DNA of 64,000 nt from Lantana camara (Eukaryota; Streptophyta; Magnoliopsida; Lamiales; Verbenaceae). The notes beneath the pieces were generated by a model that saw nothing but the letters and a program-made list of their open reading frames with translations, did not search any database and was not told the origin of the DNA. Location: the NCBI GenBank assembly GCA_037501455.1, contig CM074857.1, positions 110,703,501 through 110,767,500 on the forward strand. Reading direction: 5' to 3'. Below, in pieces: positions 23,031 to 35,031 of the stretch. The position numbers were made by a program, and so were the translations under genes. How positions within the stretch are numbered: the stretch's first letter is position 1; each line of letters opens with the position of its first letter.

Positions 23031-23315
23031 TTAACATCCAAAAAAAGTCAAAAACCATCAATTTAACATCAAAGGCACAACACTAAATCCTACATGCCTA
23101 TCCCAAGCCATACACAACGCACAAAATATATTACATATTCCCCCACAAGACATATAAATCATCTAAAACATCAAACAAAATCATGAATACTTCAACATCA
23201 AGTCCAATATATCAATCCATCGGACTTAAATTAACCCACACAACACACAAAAATTCACTTACACAACACAACACAACACAATAAGCATCATCTAAAAAAC
23301 TCATTGCCAACCCAA

Positions 23316-24494
23316 TCACAAGCCCGAAAGAATAACCGGATCTATCCGTGGCATCACATTGCAGACCAAATCGTGGGCCCTCGGAGCGGTCAAACCTGGC
23401 CGTTCAGACATATCAACAGCCCCCACACCCTCGGGTAGTTTCCAATCAAAGCACTGGACCATAGTTCCAATTATGCTGATCAATTCCTGTATAGCCAAAA
23501 GCATTCCCGGGCAGCCCCTCCTGCCCGTTCCAAAGGGCAGAAGCTGAAAATTCTGCCCTTTAAAATCAATGGAGCCATTTTCTTTCTCCAAAAATCTTTC
23601 GGGCCAGAAAGTCATCGGGCTCTCCCAGTACTTGGGATTCCGGCCCATGGACCATATGTTGACAAACAAGATGCTCTTGGCGGGGATATGATAGCCGTTG
23701 ATCTCACAGTCGGAAGTTGACTTTCGGGAGAGCATGGGGATCGGAGGGTGGAGACGGAACATTTCTTTGATGACCGCCTGAAGGTAGGGGAGATTGGGCG
23801 CATCTGATTCCTGCACCAGCCGGGTGGGCCCCACGACTGTGTCGATCTCTTCTTGAACTCTCTTCAATACGCTTGGGTTGCTGATGAGCTCTGCTATTGT
23901 CCATTCTGTGGCAATGGCAGTTGTGTCTGTTCCCGCCGTGAAGAAATCCTTTATGGTGAGACAATTAAGTGAGTTAAAATGGATAAAAATGAACAATAAT
24001 TTATTTTTAGTTTATTCCCATTTTTTGTTCATGTTATCAAAATTAGATAACCATATTTGAAATTTTTATAATAGAAGTAACGTTATTCATATTTTATTTA
24101 AAAGATGATTGAAAAGGTTACCTTAGTAAATGACATGTCAATTACTTAATTTTGTTAAATCAATTTCAAGTACTTTGTAAACTATATCTATATAAATAAA
24201 GGACGGGTTTTACTTAAATATATAATCAATGGGCATTGATATTATTTTGAGGATATTTAGAGTTAGCTCCTTAAATATATTTGAATTTTGAATATACTTC
24301 CCAAGTTAAAAAAAAAATTTAGTTCATCTCTAGTTATTTTGAAATGACCTAATTATCCTTCATTTAACGAAGTTGTTGGATAATACCATGGTTCCTCAAA
24401 ATTCAAATATAATTTCACAAACATATAATTTATTCATTTAACAATTAATCAGATATAGTTCCGCGAACATATAATTTTATACTTCATATTCACA

Positions 24495-24525
<31 letters not shown>

Positions 24526-26513
24526 TTAATAACTAACTATTGCGTAACACAATAATTTGTCAAAGTTCAAACATAATTCTACAAGTTCAATATAAATACT
24601 TCATATTAAGGAAAAAAAAATTCACTACTATGAAACACAATAATTCGTCAAAATTCAAATATAATTCTATAAATTTAAATATAAATATTTCATATTAAAA
24701 TATAATTCTTTATTCGACCACTAGTAGTTCAATGTCATAATAGTCCCACAAAATTACTTTAACACTATTGCTCCTCAAAATATAAATATAGTTTCACAAA
24801 TGCACAATTGATTACTTCATATTAATAGAAAAAAAATTCATTTAATTAACAATCGACTTTTATGCAACACAATAATTATTCAAAATTTAAATACAGTTCT
24901 ATCAACTTAAATATAAGTACTTTATATTAAAAGAATTAAGGGTAAAATAGATAATTTAAGTTATTAGGTAGTAAACTAAAAATTTGTTAAAATTGAGGAG
25001 TAAACCAAAATATTTTAATCAAACAGCGAGTTTTCTCGGAAAAAAAAAAAAAAAAACACCTTAATTTATGGGTGGGAAATAGACTTTCTTGAGGCCATAA
25101 AGTCTATTTAAAACCTAATAAAGGTTCATTTGCAATATTTGCAGAATTGCTATTGTACTGTACATGCAATATCACATGTTTCAAACTTTCAATGCCATTT
25201 GACAAAAGATGGAAGTGGCGTACATCCTAAGTCCTAACCACCACATCCCCTCCAATTTTAATATTTTCTTATTTTTATATATATTTTCTAAAATATTTAT
25301 ATTTTTACTCCTTTAATTATAAATTTTTTTCCATTTTATTTTTTATATTTAATTTTCATTTCCTTATTTAAAATCCCCGTTAGATCTCTGGCTCTAGGCT
25401 CCTACCTAACCATTTTCATATATATATATAGTTAATCAATTTTAACTTTAACAACATTCTCCGAGAAAGCAATTAAAAAACAATAACTAATAATTTATGA
25501 GTGAATTTCTTCAAATTTTACACCTATAAATAATAAGTACAAACACATAATGACTAAGTGTATTATCTTAAATTAATTAATAATATCTCCATTACAATGT
25601 ATGTGTGTTCTCTTACCAAGATTAAAGCCTTGAGATGTTCCCTGGAGAATTTAACATCCTTTTTCTCACTGTCCATCACATCCAGCAACATGTCCAGGAA
25701 GTCCCTCGTCTCCCCGCCGCCGCCGCCGTGGCTCCGCCGCAGATTCTCCCTGTCAGTGATAATCTTCTCCAATAAAGCGTCGTACCTTCTCTGTATATCC
25801 TCCGACCTTTTCCTTATGCCCTGCAAATCAAAATTCTTGCAAAACCATATAATATCCGAAACATCGAATTCCCCGAAAATCTGGGTCACCTCCCTTATCA
25901 CCGTCCTCGCCGTCTCCGCCTCGCCCTCATCCTCCGAGCACCTAATGCTCAGCATCATATTAGAAATCACGTTGCTGGTCAGCTTCACGAGCTCTTCAGT
26001 AAGATTGAAAGTCTCCGCCAGTTTACCCTTCGCCATTAGAAGCTGCAGGAAGCTCTTAACCTCCATATTCCTAATCGGCTGAAAATGGTTGAGATTCCTC
26101 GCGCCGAGGAGCTCGTAGGTGCACAACTTCTTAATGAATTTCCAGTAAGGACCGTAGGGTGAGAAAGCAAAGGACGAATCGTAGGTGACAATATCAATGG
26201 CGGTGGAGTGTTTGCGCGACGAGAAAACGAGTTCGTGGGTTTTGAGGAATTCCTTCGCGAGCTCCGGCGAGGAGGCGACGACGCAGGGAACGGAGCCGAG
26301 GTGGAGCTGGATCAAGGGGCCGTAGCGTTGGGAGAAATCATGGAAGGTTTGGTGCAGGCGAGGGCCGAGGAGATGTAAATGGCCGATGATGGGGAGGGCG
26401 AAGGGCCCCGGCGGAGAACGGCGGCGGTGGCCTTTACTGGAGAAAATTGTGCGGAAGAGGACGGCGGAGATGAGGAAAAGGGCGGCGGAGAGTGCGAGCC
26501 GTACTGCGTCCAT
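23316..26513 (-). CDS. FNSII: Flavone synthase II, cytochrome P450 CYP93B-like, two exons
   Basis: Exon 1 is 26513-25617 (299 codons) and exon 2 is 23948-23316 (211 codons with the stop). A 1668-bp phase-0 intron with GTAAGA donor and AAAG acceptor separates them, giving 509 residues, normal for the family. The protein has an N-terminal membrane anchor and the hinge [17 protein letters not shown]. It then has the I-helix oxygen-binding block AGTDTT (304-309), the E-x-x-R pair (361-364), PERF (415-418) and the haem loop [10 protein letters not shown] with cysteine 445. Family knowledge: CYP93B enzymes on the endoplasmic reticulum turn flavanones into flavones using NADPH-P450 reductase. The single intron just before DFFTAGTD is typical. 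No stop, shift or missing key residue was seen, so it is probably functional. Flavanone 2-hydroxylase/licodione synthase, from the same subfamily, is the main alternative. Confidence 0.93.
24361..24950. repeat. Degenerate tandem repeats in the FNSII intron
   Basis: About four loosely matching units of roughly 110-150 bp share CAAAATTCAAATATAATTC, an AACACAATAATT word and a CTTCATATTA word followed by an A run. They make up much of the intron and carry no coding signal. Confidence 0.5.
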
Positions 26514-26560
26514 TTTGTTTCTGTTGGAGATTGATGAAATTAAAATGCAGTTGAGCTGAA

Positions 26561-26570
26561 TCTTTATAGA
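26561..26570 (-). promoter_or_regulatory. Probable TATA box of FNSII
   Basis: On the minus strand TCTATAAAGA lies 48-57 bases upstream of the start codon, the usual distance for a plant core promoter with a short leader. It is the best TATA match just upstream of the gene. The start site itself is not visible. Confidence 0.5.
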
Positions 26571-26731
26571 TATAATAATAATTCCATTATATGAAGACTG
26601 ATGAGTGAGTTTGTTTGGTAGAAGGGGTGGTGGAAAGTGTGTCCATATGTTTCCTTCCTAAGCGTATTATCGGGTTGGGTTGGGGGTTGTTAAAATGTTT
26701 AACCAATTATTTACAAATTACAACTTATAAG

Positions 26732-27241
26732 CTATGTTGCACGGACACGGACACGGCGACACGGACACGACACGACACGGACATGGCGACACGGATTTTT
26801 TCAAAATCTTAGGACACGACACGGCTCCGACACGGCTATATTTTATATAAATAAATATATTTTATATATAAATAAAGATATTTTATATAAAAATAAAAAT
26901 ATTTTATAAGTATAATCTATATAACATAAAATATTTATATAAATATATAATATTAAAAACTAAAATAAGTTTTGTTATTTCAATTTTCTCTCCAAAAAAT
27001 TCAAAAAATATTAAAAAAAGCATAAAAAAATGATCAAATTTGCTCCGCCGTGTCCGAGCCGTGTCGGACACTCCACCTCGCCGTGTCCGACACCGTGTCC
27101 CAATTTTTTTTTTTTTTTTTTTTTCCGGACACTCCTTCAGCCGTGTCCGACACGTGTCCGAGCCGTGTCCGGGCCGTGTCCGTGTCCGACACGTGTCGGA
27201 CACTGCACGGGCCATTTTTTAGGCGTGTCCGTGCTTTAGAG
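26732..27241. mobile_element. hAT-like MITE built of GGACACGG words
   Basis: A 510-bp foldback is flanked by CTTATAAG on both sides (26724-26731 and 27242-27249), an 8-bp target duplication. Its ends are CTATGTTGCACGGACACGG and, inverted, CTCTAAAGCACGGACACG. Both arms consist of many GGACACGG or CCGTGTCC words, some joined as CCGACACGTGTCGG. The centre is AT-rich with a T run. It has no transposase. It lies about 220 bp upstream of the FNSII start, so it could influence that promoter. Confidence 0.8.
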
Positions 27242-27249
27242 CTTATAAG

Positions 27250-28070
27250 GGATGCCCCGTATTGCCCTGAGTATGTATACAACTCATAAATTAAAGGTAA
27301 AAGGGCAAATATCATATTTAGTTTTTCAAATTTAAGTTCTATATCACTTTTATTTTTAATATTTGAATTTTTAAAGTTAAAAAATTGTTTTACTTAAATC
27401 CTTCATTATTGATTTTAGTTCTTAAACTTTTAAGATTTGTATCACTTTTGTTATTAATATTCTAAAAATGACACTTAAAATCAAAACCATACTTCACTTT
27501 TAGATATAATTACACTTACATTCTATTTAAAAAATAATAATTACTTTGTAAATATATCCTTTTTTTATATAATTAATATATTTTATATGAGCATTAAAGT
27601 TGGCTATTTCGAACGTTGTATGTAGCATCAGTTTTGGGAATAGCAATATAGAGTGGGACTAAAAGTACACCTTTTTCCATACTTCTATTTCAAAGCTTTT
27701 AGTAGTACACCTAATCGCGAACTGTGCCATACAATATCGTAGTGACTTTATTCTAAAATTGGTTAGGGAATTAATATTTTGATACGTCATTAATAAGTTA
27801 TATTTTTCTATAATAAGGAACCATAAAATTAAGAATATGCTATTGAAGAATTGAATTTTTATTTTTAATACACGAAAACATCTAAAAATATTATTTTATT
27901 ATATTTATATTGTATTTATATGCGTGACAAACACCGTATTAAACACTTTTCATGTAAATTTTTTTTTAAATCGTATCTATATTGTATCGTGTTCATATTA
28001 CCATATTCGTATTCGTGTATAAATTCTTTATAATCAAGCCGTTAAAAAATGTGATTGGGAAGGTTAACTT
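27250..28070. other. AT-rich gap without recognised features
   Basis: Low-complexity AT-rich sequence with no convincing ORF or boundary. Confidence 0.5.
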
Positions 28071-28182
28071 TTGTGTGCAAGTCACATAGCTTATTGTATA
28101 TATATGATTAGTGATTTATCTTTGGATACATGTTTGGCCGGCTTGAAATTTTCTGTTTTATATATATTTGTGTTTCATCTTT

Positions 28183-28338
28183 TATTTCATTCATATATAC
28201 GCGTTATGTGTATAAATACGCGGTCCAAATTAGAAGAAAAATCTTTAACATTTTTTCTATATCATAATTATTTCTATCTCCTAATCTGATCGGTCTATTT
28301 ATACACATAACACGTATATATGAATAAAATAGGAAAGG
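28183..28338. repeat. Foldback with TATA-containing arms
   Basis: The left arm (about 28183-28226) carries CATTCATATATACG and GTTATGTGTATAAATA. The right arm (about 28292-28338) is its inverse, with TATTTATACACATAAC and CGTATATATGAATA. The loop is about 65 bp. It may be a small MITE; its ends and any target duplication could not be set. Confidence 0.6.
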
Positions 28339-28628
28339 AAATACGAATATAATACAGGAGATACTAAACCTATTTCCCAACCGAAAAAGTATACATCTAA
28401 TTTAATTCTTACATATGTATCAAACGTGCTCACATTTGCTATAATTTTAATTACTAAACCAAAACTTTGAGATACAATATCAAATGTAATCAAGACCGAT
28501 TGACGTCATGCATAGGATCAAACACCATATTAAGTTTTTTTTTTTCTTTTTTCTTTTTTTATTCAAAATCGGACCAAGATGGACCCTGGAATTTTTAACA
28601 AGAACCCCCCTCATTTATTATAGAAATT

Positions 28629-28920
28629 GAACAAGATTTACGATGAGAGACAATAAGAAAGATACACAAAGGTATAAGCTAAACAACATATTCGTTTAAG
28701 AATTTATATTTCCAACTTTTTTTATATATTTATATTTCCAACTCATGATCTGAAATTCATATCATATTCAGAAAGTGAACAAGATTTATGATGAGAGATA
28801 ATAAGAAAAATACACAAAGGTATAAGCTAAACAACATATTCGATTAAGAATTTATATTTCCAACTTTTTTTATATATTTATATTTCCAACTCATGATCTG
28901 AAATTCATATCATATTCAGA
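28629..28920. repeat. Two-copy tandem repeat, 148-bp period
   Basis: Copies start at GAACAAGATTTA (28629 and 28777) and both end CATATCATATTCAGA. They differ at only a handful of positions, so the duplication is recent relative to the surroundings. Confidence 0.85.
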
Positions 28921-28951
28921 TTGTAAATTGCAATCCTTTATTATTATTATT

Positions 28952-29187
28952 AGGGCAAATTACATCCAACTACCCTGAGGTTTGTCCTAATTACGAATCA
29001 GTCCCTTTTTTTTCATTTATTACATATCAACCCCTAAAAACACTGTTTCAATTACAAATCAGTCCCTCTTTAGGGGTTAAAATGTAATTGAAACAGTATT
29101 TTTAGGGGTTAATATGTAATAAACAAAATAAGAGGGACTGATTTGTAATTAGGCCAAACCTCAGGGGGTGTAGATGTAATTTGCCCT
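28952..29187. mobile_element. Foldback MITE nested in a second foldback
   Basis: The arms start AGGGCAAATTACATC and end, inverted, GATGTAATTTGCCCT. Nearly the whole 236 bp pairs with itself, with TCAGTCCCTCTT-like stretches on both arms. It lies in ATT microsatellite flanks, which hide the target duplication. The sequences outside, GATTGTAAATTGCAATCC (28919-28936) and GGATTGCAATCTACAATT (29209-29226), are also inverse to each other. The MITE therefore seems to sit in the loop of an older foldback. Confidence 0.75.
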
Positions 29188-29229
29188 TATTATTATTATA
29201 TACTTAAAGGATTGCAATCTACAATTACT

Positions 29230-29912
29230 ATATGTACAATATTGTTTCTTTTATGAGTAGTTCGCAGCTTTAATTGCAGCAATCGTGTTTGGTAGATCAT
29301 GTGGTGGGAGATGCACATATCATCTCGTCATCCTAGGAAGGGGGTTGTTAGGAGAGGCGAGGAATTGGACACGATACTCGTGATACATATTGATATGTGG
29401 TTTAAAGCAAGATTCTTACATTTTGGGAAAATAATTTTATGAAATATTATTTCGTCATCAAAACATTTATGGAGAATTAATAGCAAAAACTTATCTTAAA
29501 TTTCATAATTTAAAATTCGTCTATTTTAAATTCTCAATATACAATATATTTTTTCTGAACCCCTGAAAATATGTAAAATTATCATAATGCCCTTGATAAA
29601 TTGAAGAATACCACTCCATATCCCTTTAATCAGCTCTTTTTTTACCTTCCCCGTTCTCTTCATTGATAGGATTTCGAAATCCGACCACCGCCGACGAGAG
29701 CCCAAAAATATACCTCACCGTTGTTGAAGAAGAAGAAGTCGTTGCGTCGTCCACCTCTCATAAGTTTAATCTGAGGTATTTTCTGTAACCCTTCTGATTC
29801 GACATTTTAAGGTTCAAATTTGTGATTTTTTCTTCTAATTCAAAATTAAATTTACTTTTTGTATCGAGATATTCAAGTTCTATTTGACATGGGACAACAA
29901 TGTCCGATATTT
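29230..29912. other. Leader-like stretch before the Reina element
   Basis: No ORF was recognised. From 29640 to 29780 a pyrimidine-rich and GA-rich stretch with CTGAGGTATTTT resembles a plant 5' leader ending at an intron donor. The DUF1985-like fragment to the right of the inserted retrotransposon (35546-35925) may have been its downstream part. Repeat-like ends at 29553-29597 are near-inverse to 36822-36862, a possible Mutator-like element interrupted by the retrotransposon. Confidence 0.3.
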
Positions 29913-30387
29913 TGATAAGGAGCCGTTATAGGTTGTTGATGAGGAACATGAAGTTGTTGATGTTGATGGTGCTGCTGCGTTGGATGAGCAGCGTGACCAA
30001 GTGTATGCCGGAGTTGGAGATTCAATCAGGCGCAGTGTTAGAAGGCGCAAGAAACCGGCGTGGCAGCAAGACTTCATGTTGGCCAAATCCTAGTTGCAGT
30101 AAGATGTTTATTTCTGGTTATTTATGTTATTGTTATTCCGTAGTTTATAGTATTTACAATTTATGGTTTAAGTATTTTTAGTTTGTACGACAGTCCCTGG
30201 TTTATGGGCAACTAGTTTATTATTGTTTGGAACCCTTGTTTTGAGTTATCAAAGAATAGAAATTTTTCTTCAAACCTAAAGCTCTCTCGTCTTTCTTCAA
30301 CCTCCAGTTCTCCCACCGGCGGGTCCTTGCCGGACTAGTTTGTGAACTCGAGACTGCTCTGACGTCTCAATAATTCATATCTTAACA
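29913..30387 (+). repeat. 5' LTR of Reina-like element
   Basis: The LTR starts TGATAAGG and ends CTTAACA. Against the 3' LTR I count about 23 substitutions, mostly transitions, and one indel in 475 bp. The first ~180 bp still encode the last residues of Pol (RRSVRRRKKPAWQQDF), as in the 3' LTR. Confidence 0.93.
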
Positions 30388-30406
30388 TTGGTGCTTCCAT
30401 TGAGTT
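30388..30406 (+). other. Primer-binding site region of Reina-like element
   Basis: TTGGTGCTTCCATTGAG directly follows the 5' LTR. Many plant chromoviruses have this kind of start after the LTR instead of the tRNA-Met site TGGTATCAGAGC; the primer tRNA cannot be named from this alone. Confidence 0.6.
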
Positions 30407-30412
30407 GTCGCC

Positions 30413-30890
30413 ATGGCTGATTACGTCAGTGATGCTACCTTCAACGAATTCAAGGAGCACAACGCTACGAACTTTAAGAAATTTCAAAAGCTAATTGAAT
30501 CTCAACTGTCGGCGATGCAAACGTTGAATCAGTTGGTTCAACAGATTCAACAGGAATTGGGGAACAAAGCAGTTCACGCCGACCTTACGCCGCACCCTAC
30601 TTCAACCGCTGTTACTTTCCGGTGCAAGGACGATCCGCCTCCGGTGGGCTTCAACTCAGCCTCGAAATTGCGCTTGAACATGCCCAAGTGCGATGGTTCG
30701 GATCCACTCGGCTGGTTATTTCAGGCTCACAAGTATTTTGTATTTTATGGTATTCCAGAGGAATCTCGTTTGGCCACGGTGGGATTGATGTTAGAAGGCC
30801 CTGCGCTTGACTGGTTTCGTTGGCGCCAACGCAGTCACTTACTTGAATCATGGTCGGATTTCGTCGCGAAGTTTAAACTTCAGTTTATAG
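30413..30890 (+). pseudogene. gag of Reina-like element
   Basis: The frame starts at ATG 30413 right after the PBS. It encodes MADYVSDATFNEFKEHN and continues through a glutamine-rich helix to LRLNMPKCDGSDPLGWLF and MLEGPALDWFRW, a typical gypsy capsid region. A one-base loss near 30884-30890 moves the frame, and gag-pol continues in the next frame from about 30890. Up to the break the frame is clean. The zinc knuckle lies after the shift. Confidence 0.88.
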
Positions 30891-33800
30891 GGATTACTTT
30901 GGTTTGCTCGCCAAGGTACAGCAAACAGGGTCCGTATTAGATTATCAAACTGCCTTCGAGAAGATATTGGTGAATGTTACCGACGTTTCCGAGCAGAATC
31001 TTCAATCATTGTTTCATGCCGGCTTGAAGCCCCACCTACAGCATGAGATTCTACTGTTGAAACCGGAGTCCTTATCAGCATCCTTTACGCTCGCGCGCGA
31101 ACTGGAAGCCAAACACCGTGCTTGGTTTTCTACTTCCTCGCCGCGGCCGGTGATTGTTTTCCCCGCACAGCCCAGATTTTCGGGGAGCAAGCCCTTGCCT
31201 TCCTCTACTTTGCCACTCCTGCTGACACCCACGACCAAACAAATCACTGTTGGTGCACCATCTTCTAACCCACTGGTTCGTCTGTTGACTCGTGCCGAGC
31301 GCCAGGCTCGCGAGGCCAAGGGTTTATGTTATAACTGCGATGAGAAGTGGTCGAGGGGTCATCGTTGTGGACATTACCTGCTTCTTATGGGGGACGAGGA
31401 GGACGATGAGGTCGAGGATGCCATCGTTGAGGAAGATGTCGTTGTAACTACCGACGTCTCAACTTTGCATAGTTTCGCAGCGGGCCAAACTCCGCGCTCT
31501 CTGCGGCTTCCTGGTATGATCGATACCATTGTCGTTATGGTTTTGATTGACAGAGGGAGTACGCACAACTTTATCCACCCCTCTATTATGGAAAAGTTGT
31601 GCTTACCTGTGAGTGTCATTCCACCTTTCCGGGTTTACATAGGTAACGGAGCTTCGTTGTTGTGCAAACAACAGTGTGCTGGGGTTCAACTGTTGTTGCA
31701 AGGGCATGTGTTCCCGGTGGATGTTTACGTATTGCCCATACACGGTTCTCAGGTTGTTTTGGGGGTTAAGTGGTTACGTTTGTTGGGAAAGGTGGCGCAC
31801 GATTACGCCAACCTTACTATGGAATTCGTGTGGAAGGATCAGACAGTTTTACTCTCCGGAGGATTGGAGCAACTGAAAGAAGTAAGCCTTCATCAGTTCT
31901 GTTTGTTGCAGGCTGCGGCTGATATAGCAGAATGTTATGAGTTTGTGATGGACCCGATATTACCTTCAACGGAGATTAGTGAGATTCCCGAGGATGTGCC
32001 GCCAGACATTGTCGTGGTTCTGCGGCGGTACGGGGCAGTTTTTGCGGTGCCGATGGCTCTTCCCCCAGCGAGATGGAGTGATCACAGAATTAGATTGCTT
32101 CCAGGGACAGCTCCGGTCAATGTTCGACCTTATCGCTATCCTCACTTCCAGAAGGCAGAAATTGAACGTTTGGTCCGTGAAATGTTGGAGCAGGGTCTGA
32201 TTCGACCCAGTAAGAGTCCGTTTTCTTCCCCGGTCCTCTTGGTGAAAAACAAGGATAGCTCTTATCGCTTTTGTGTTGATTACTGCGTCCTGAATGCGGT
32301 TACAGTGCCTGATCATTTTCCGATTCCAACTGCAGATGAATTATTTGATGAGTTGGGTTTCGCGCGATATTTTACGAAATTGGACTTGCGTTCCGACTAC
32401 CATCAGATCCGAATGCATGATCGAGACGTCTATAAGACAGCTTTCCGCACGCACGAGGGCTATTATGAATTTCGTGTCATGCAATTTGGCTTGACTAACG
32501 CGCCATCCACGTTTTAAGCTTGCATGAATCGGCTCTTTGCCGTGTATCTCCGTAAGTTCGTGATTGTTTTCTTTGATGATATCTTCGTTTATAGCCCTTC
32601 GATTGCATCTCATGTTTCACATCTGGAAGTAGTTTTATCTCTGTTAAAGGCTAACGATTTCTTTGTGAAGTTATCCAAATGCTCTTTTGCAAAGCAATCT
32701 ATTGATTATTTGGGTCACATTATGGCTGGGGGGTTTTTGAAGGTGGATGAGAGTAAAATTGAGGCGATGACTAAATGGCCTATCCCTAAAATCGTGAAAT
32801 AGTTAAGAGGTTTTCTGGGTCTTATGGGGTATTACAGAAGATTTATTAGTAGGTATTCCCAGCTGGCCGCTCATTTAACGGACCTCTTAAAGAAGGACGG
32901 CTTCGTCTGGAATGAGGAGGCTACCTCCACGTTTGAGAATTTGAAACGGGCCATGAGTTCGGCCCCAATTTTGCGCCTGTCGGATTTTGCAATGTCGTTT
33001 GTCGTTGAGACTGATACATTGGGGACGGGGATTGGTGTTGTTCTAATGCAATCCGATCAGCCCGTGGCCTTTTTCAGTAAGAAACTAGGTCTGCGTTGGT
33101 TGGCTGCTTCTACTTACCATAAGGAATTGTATGCGATTGTCGAAGCAGTGTAGAAATGGCGGCAATACTTGTTGGGCAGAGAATTTATTATACGAACTGA
33201 TCAGAAGAGTTTAAAGGAATTGTTGCAGCAGGTGATACAAACTCCGGACCAACAATTTTACGTTCGGAAGTTTTTGGGATTTCGCTTTCGTATTGAGTAT
33301 AAATCGGGAAGTTCTAATGTGGTGGCTGATGCATTATCGCGTCGTGATGAGGACGGCAAGCCGGGTAATTTAGCCGCTTTTGTATCTCAGTCGATCTCGA
33401 AGGTCTTGGAGTTACTTAGGGCTGACAATTGGGACCAAGAGGATTTACATAAGCTGCATGTGGACTTTCGTAAAGGGATATTACCGCAGCACTTTGCGGT
33501 TCGCAATGGACTACTATTCTATGGTCATCGTTTCTGTGTGGCAAAGAACTTGCCATTGCGGGCGCGTCTATTGAGTGAATATCACGATTCGCCAATGGGC
33601 GGTCATGCTGGGGTGCAACGGACTTTTCAGAGGCTCGCAACCGTGTTCTATTGGCCAAATATGCGATCAGATATCTGGGATCATATTATGAAGTGTGCGA
33701 CTTGTCAGACTACTAAGTTTTCGACTCAGGCACCGGCGGGTTTATTACAGCCGCTCCCTATTCCGGTGCGAGTATGGGAGGATGTCAGCATGGATTTCAT

Positions 33801-35031
33801 TACGGGCTTACCATCTTCTCGGGGTTTCACGGTCATTTTGGTTGTTGTGGACCGTTTATCTAAATATGCACATTTTGGCGCTCTTCCGGGTGATTTTGAC
33901 CGGGTAGCTCACCTTTTCATTGAGATGGTGGTCAAGCTGTATGGGGTACCCTCTACAATTATTTCGGACCGTAATAAGGTGTTTACGAGTAAGTTTTGGG
34001 CGGCGTTGCATGCACAAAGTGGGACGACTCTTAAATTGAGTTCGGCTTTCCATCCTCAAACGGATGGCCAAACGGAAGTGATGAATAGGGTGCTAGAATA
34101 GTACCTGCGTGCTTTTTGTCATGATAAGCCAACGAGTTGGACTGTAATGTTGGCTTGGGCTGAGTATTCTTTGAATACTAGCTACAACTCGAGTATTGGT
34201 ATGTCCCCGTTTGAGGCTGTTTATGGGCGACCACCGCCTGCGCTGTTACCTTACCGCCGGGGAGAATGCACATTGTCGGCAGTTGATGTGTTGTTGGCCG
34301 AGAGAGAAACGTTGCTGGAACGTTTGAAACAACACTTGAGGTTTGCGCAGGCTCGCATGAAGGCTAGTGCTGATGAGGGAAGGCGTGAGGTTGAATTTGA
34401 GGTTGGTGATTTGGTTTTGTTGAAACTTCAACCGTATAGGCAACAATCCGTGGCGCATCGTCGTTCTTAGAAGTTAAGCCGTCGGTATTTTAGGCCATAT
34501 GAAGTGTTGGAAAGGTTGGGTCCTGTTGCTTATCGCTTGAAATTGCCGGAGTCGTCACGAGTTCATCCGGTATTTCATGTTTCATTATTGCGTAAGTTTC
34601 GTGGTGAAAATGGGACGGTGGAATCGAGTGTTTTGCCGGACGATTTGTTGGATGGGCATATACCTTCGCGGCCGGTGGAGGTTCATGAAGTTCGTCGTAT
34701 TTTGCGTAAAGGACAACTTTAAGAGCAATGGTTAGTTCGTTGGTCTGACTATTCGTTGGATGATGCTACGTGGGAGCCGGCGAGTCGTATTCACCGTTTA
34801 TTTCCTTCGTTGCACCTTGAGGACAAGGTGGTTTATTATAGGGGTGAGAGTGATAAGGAGCCGTTACAGGTTGTTGATGAGGAACATGAAGTTGTTAATG
34901 TTGATGGTGCTGCTGCGTTGGATGAGCAGCGTGACCAAGTGTATGCCGGAGTTGGAGATTTGATCAGGCGCAGTGTTAGAAGGCGCAAGAAACCGGCGTG
35001 GCAGCAAGACTTCGTGTTAGCCAAATCCTAG
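30891..35031 (+). pseudogene. pol of Reina-like element, six premature stops
   Basis: A single frame holds the zinc knuckle (31324-31370) and the protease (LIDRG at about 31546, where the family has D-S/T-G). RT follows (SYRFCVDYCVLN, FFDDIFVYS at about 32568), with RNase H at about 32980-33340. The integrase has an HHCC finger (about 33580-33710) and acidic residues in MDFITGLP, IISDRN and TDGQTE. A chromodomain lies at about 34690-34830. Premature stops are TAA 32515, TAG 32800, TAG 33151, TAG 34099, TAG 34468 and TAA 34720; the natural end is TAG 35029. Each premature stop lies where glutamine is expected, consistent with C-to-T change. The final residues are encoded inside the 3' LTR. Confidence 0.9.

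Noticed and set aside
25558..26082. A 174-codon plus-strand ORF
   Set aside because: It is the antisense shadow of FNSII exon 1, has no family resemblance and no splice signals.
26732..27241. A link between the GGACACGG words of this MITE and the GGACACGGCCGTGTCC palindromes of the solo LTR at 48858
   Set aside because: The MITE has hAT-type ends and an 8-bp duplication, its words are not spaced at 32 bp, and they lack the GGCC centre. The resemblance may be chance.
34851..35031. A separate small gene at the start of the 3' LTR
   Set aside because: It is the tail of the pol frame and is duplicated in the 5' LTR.
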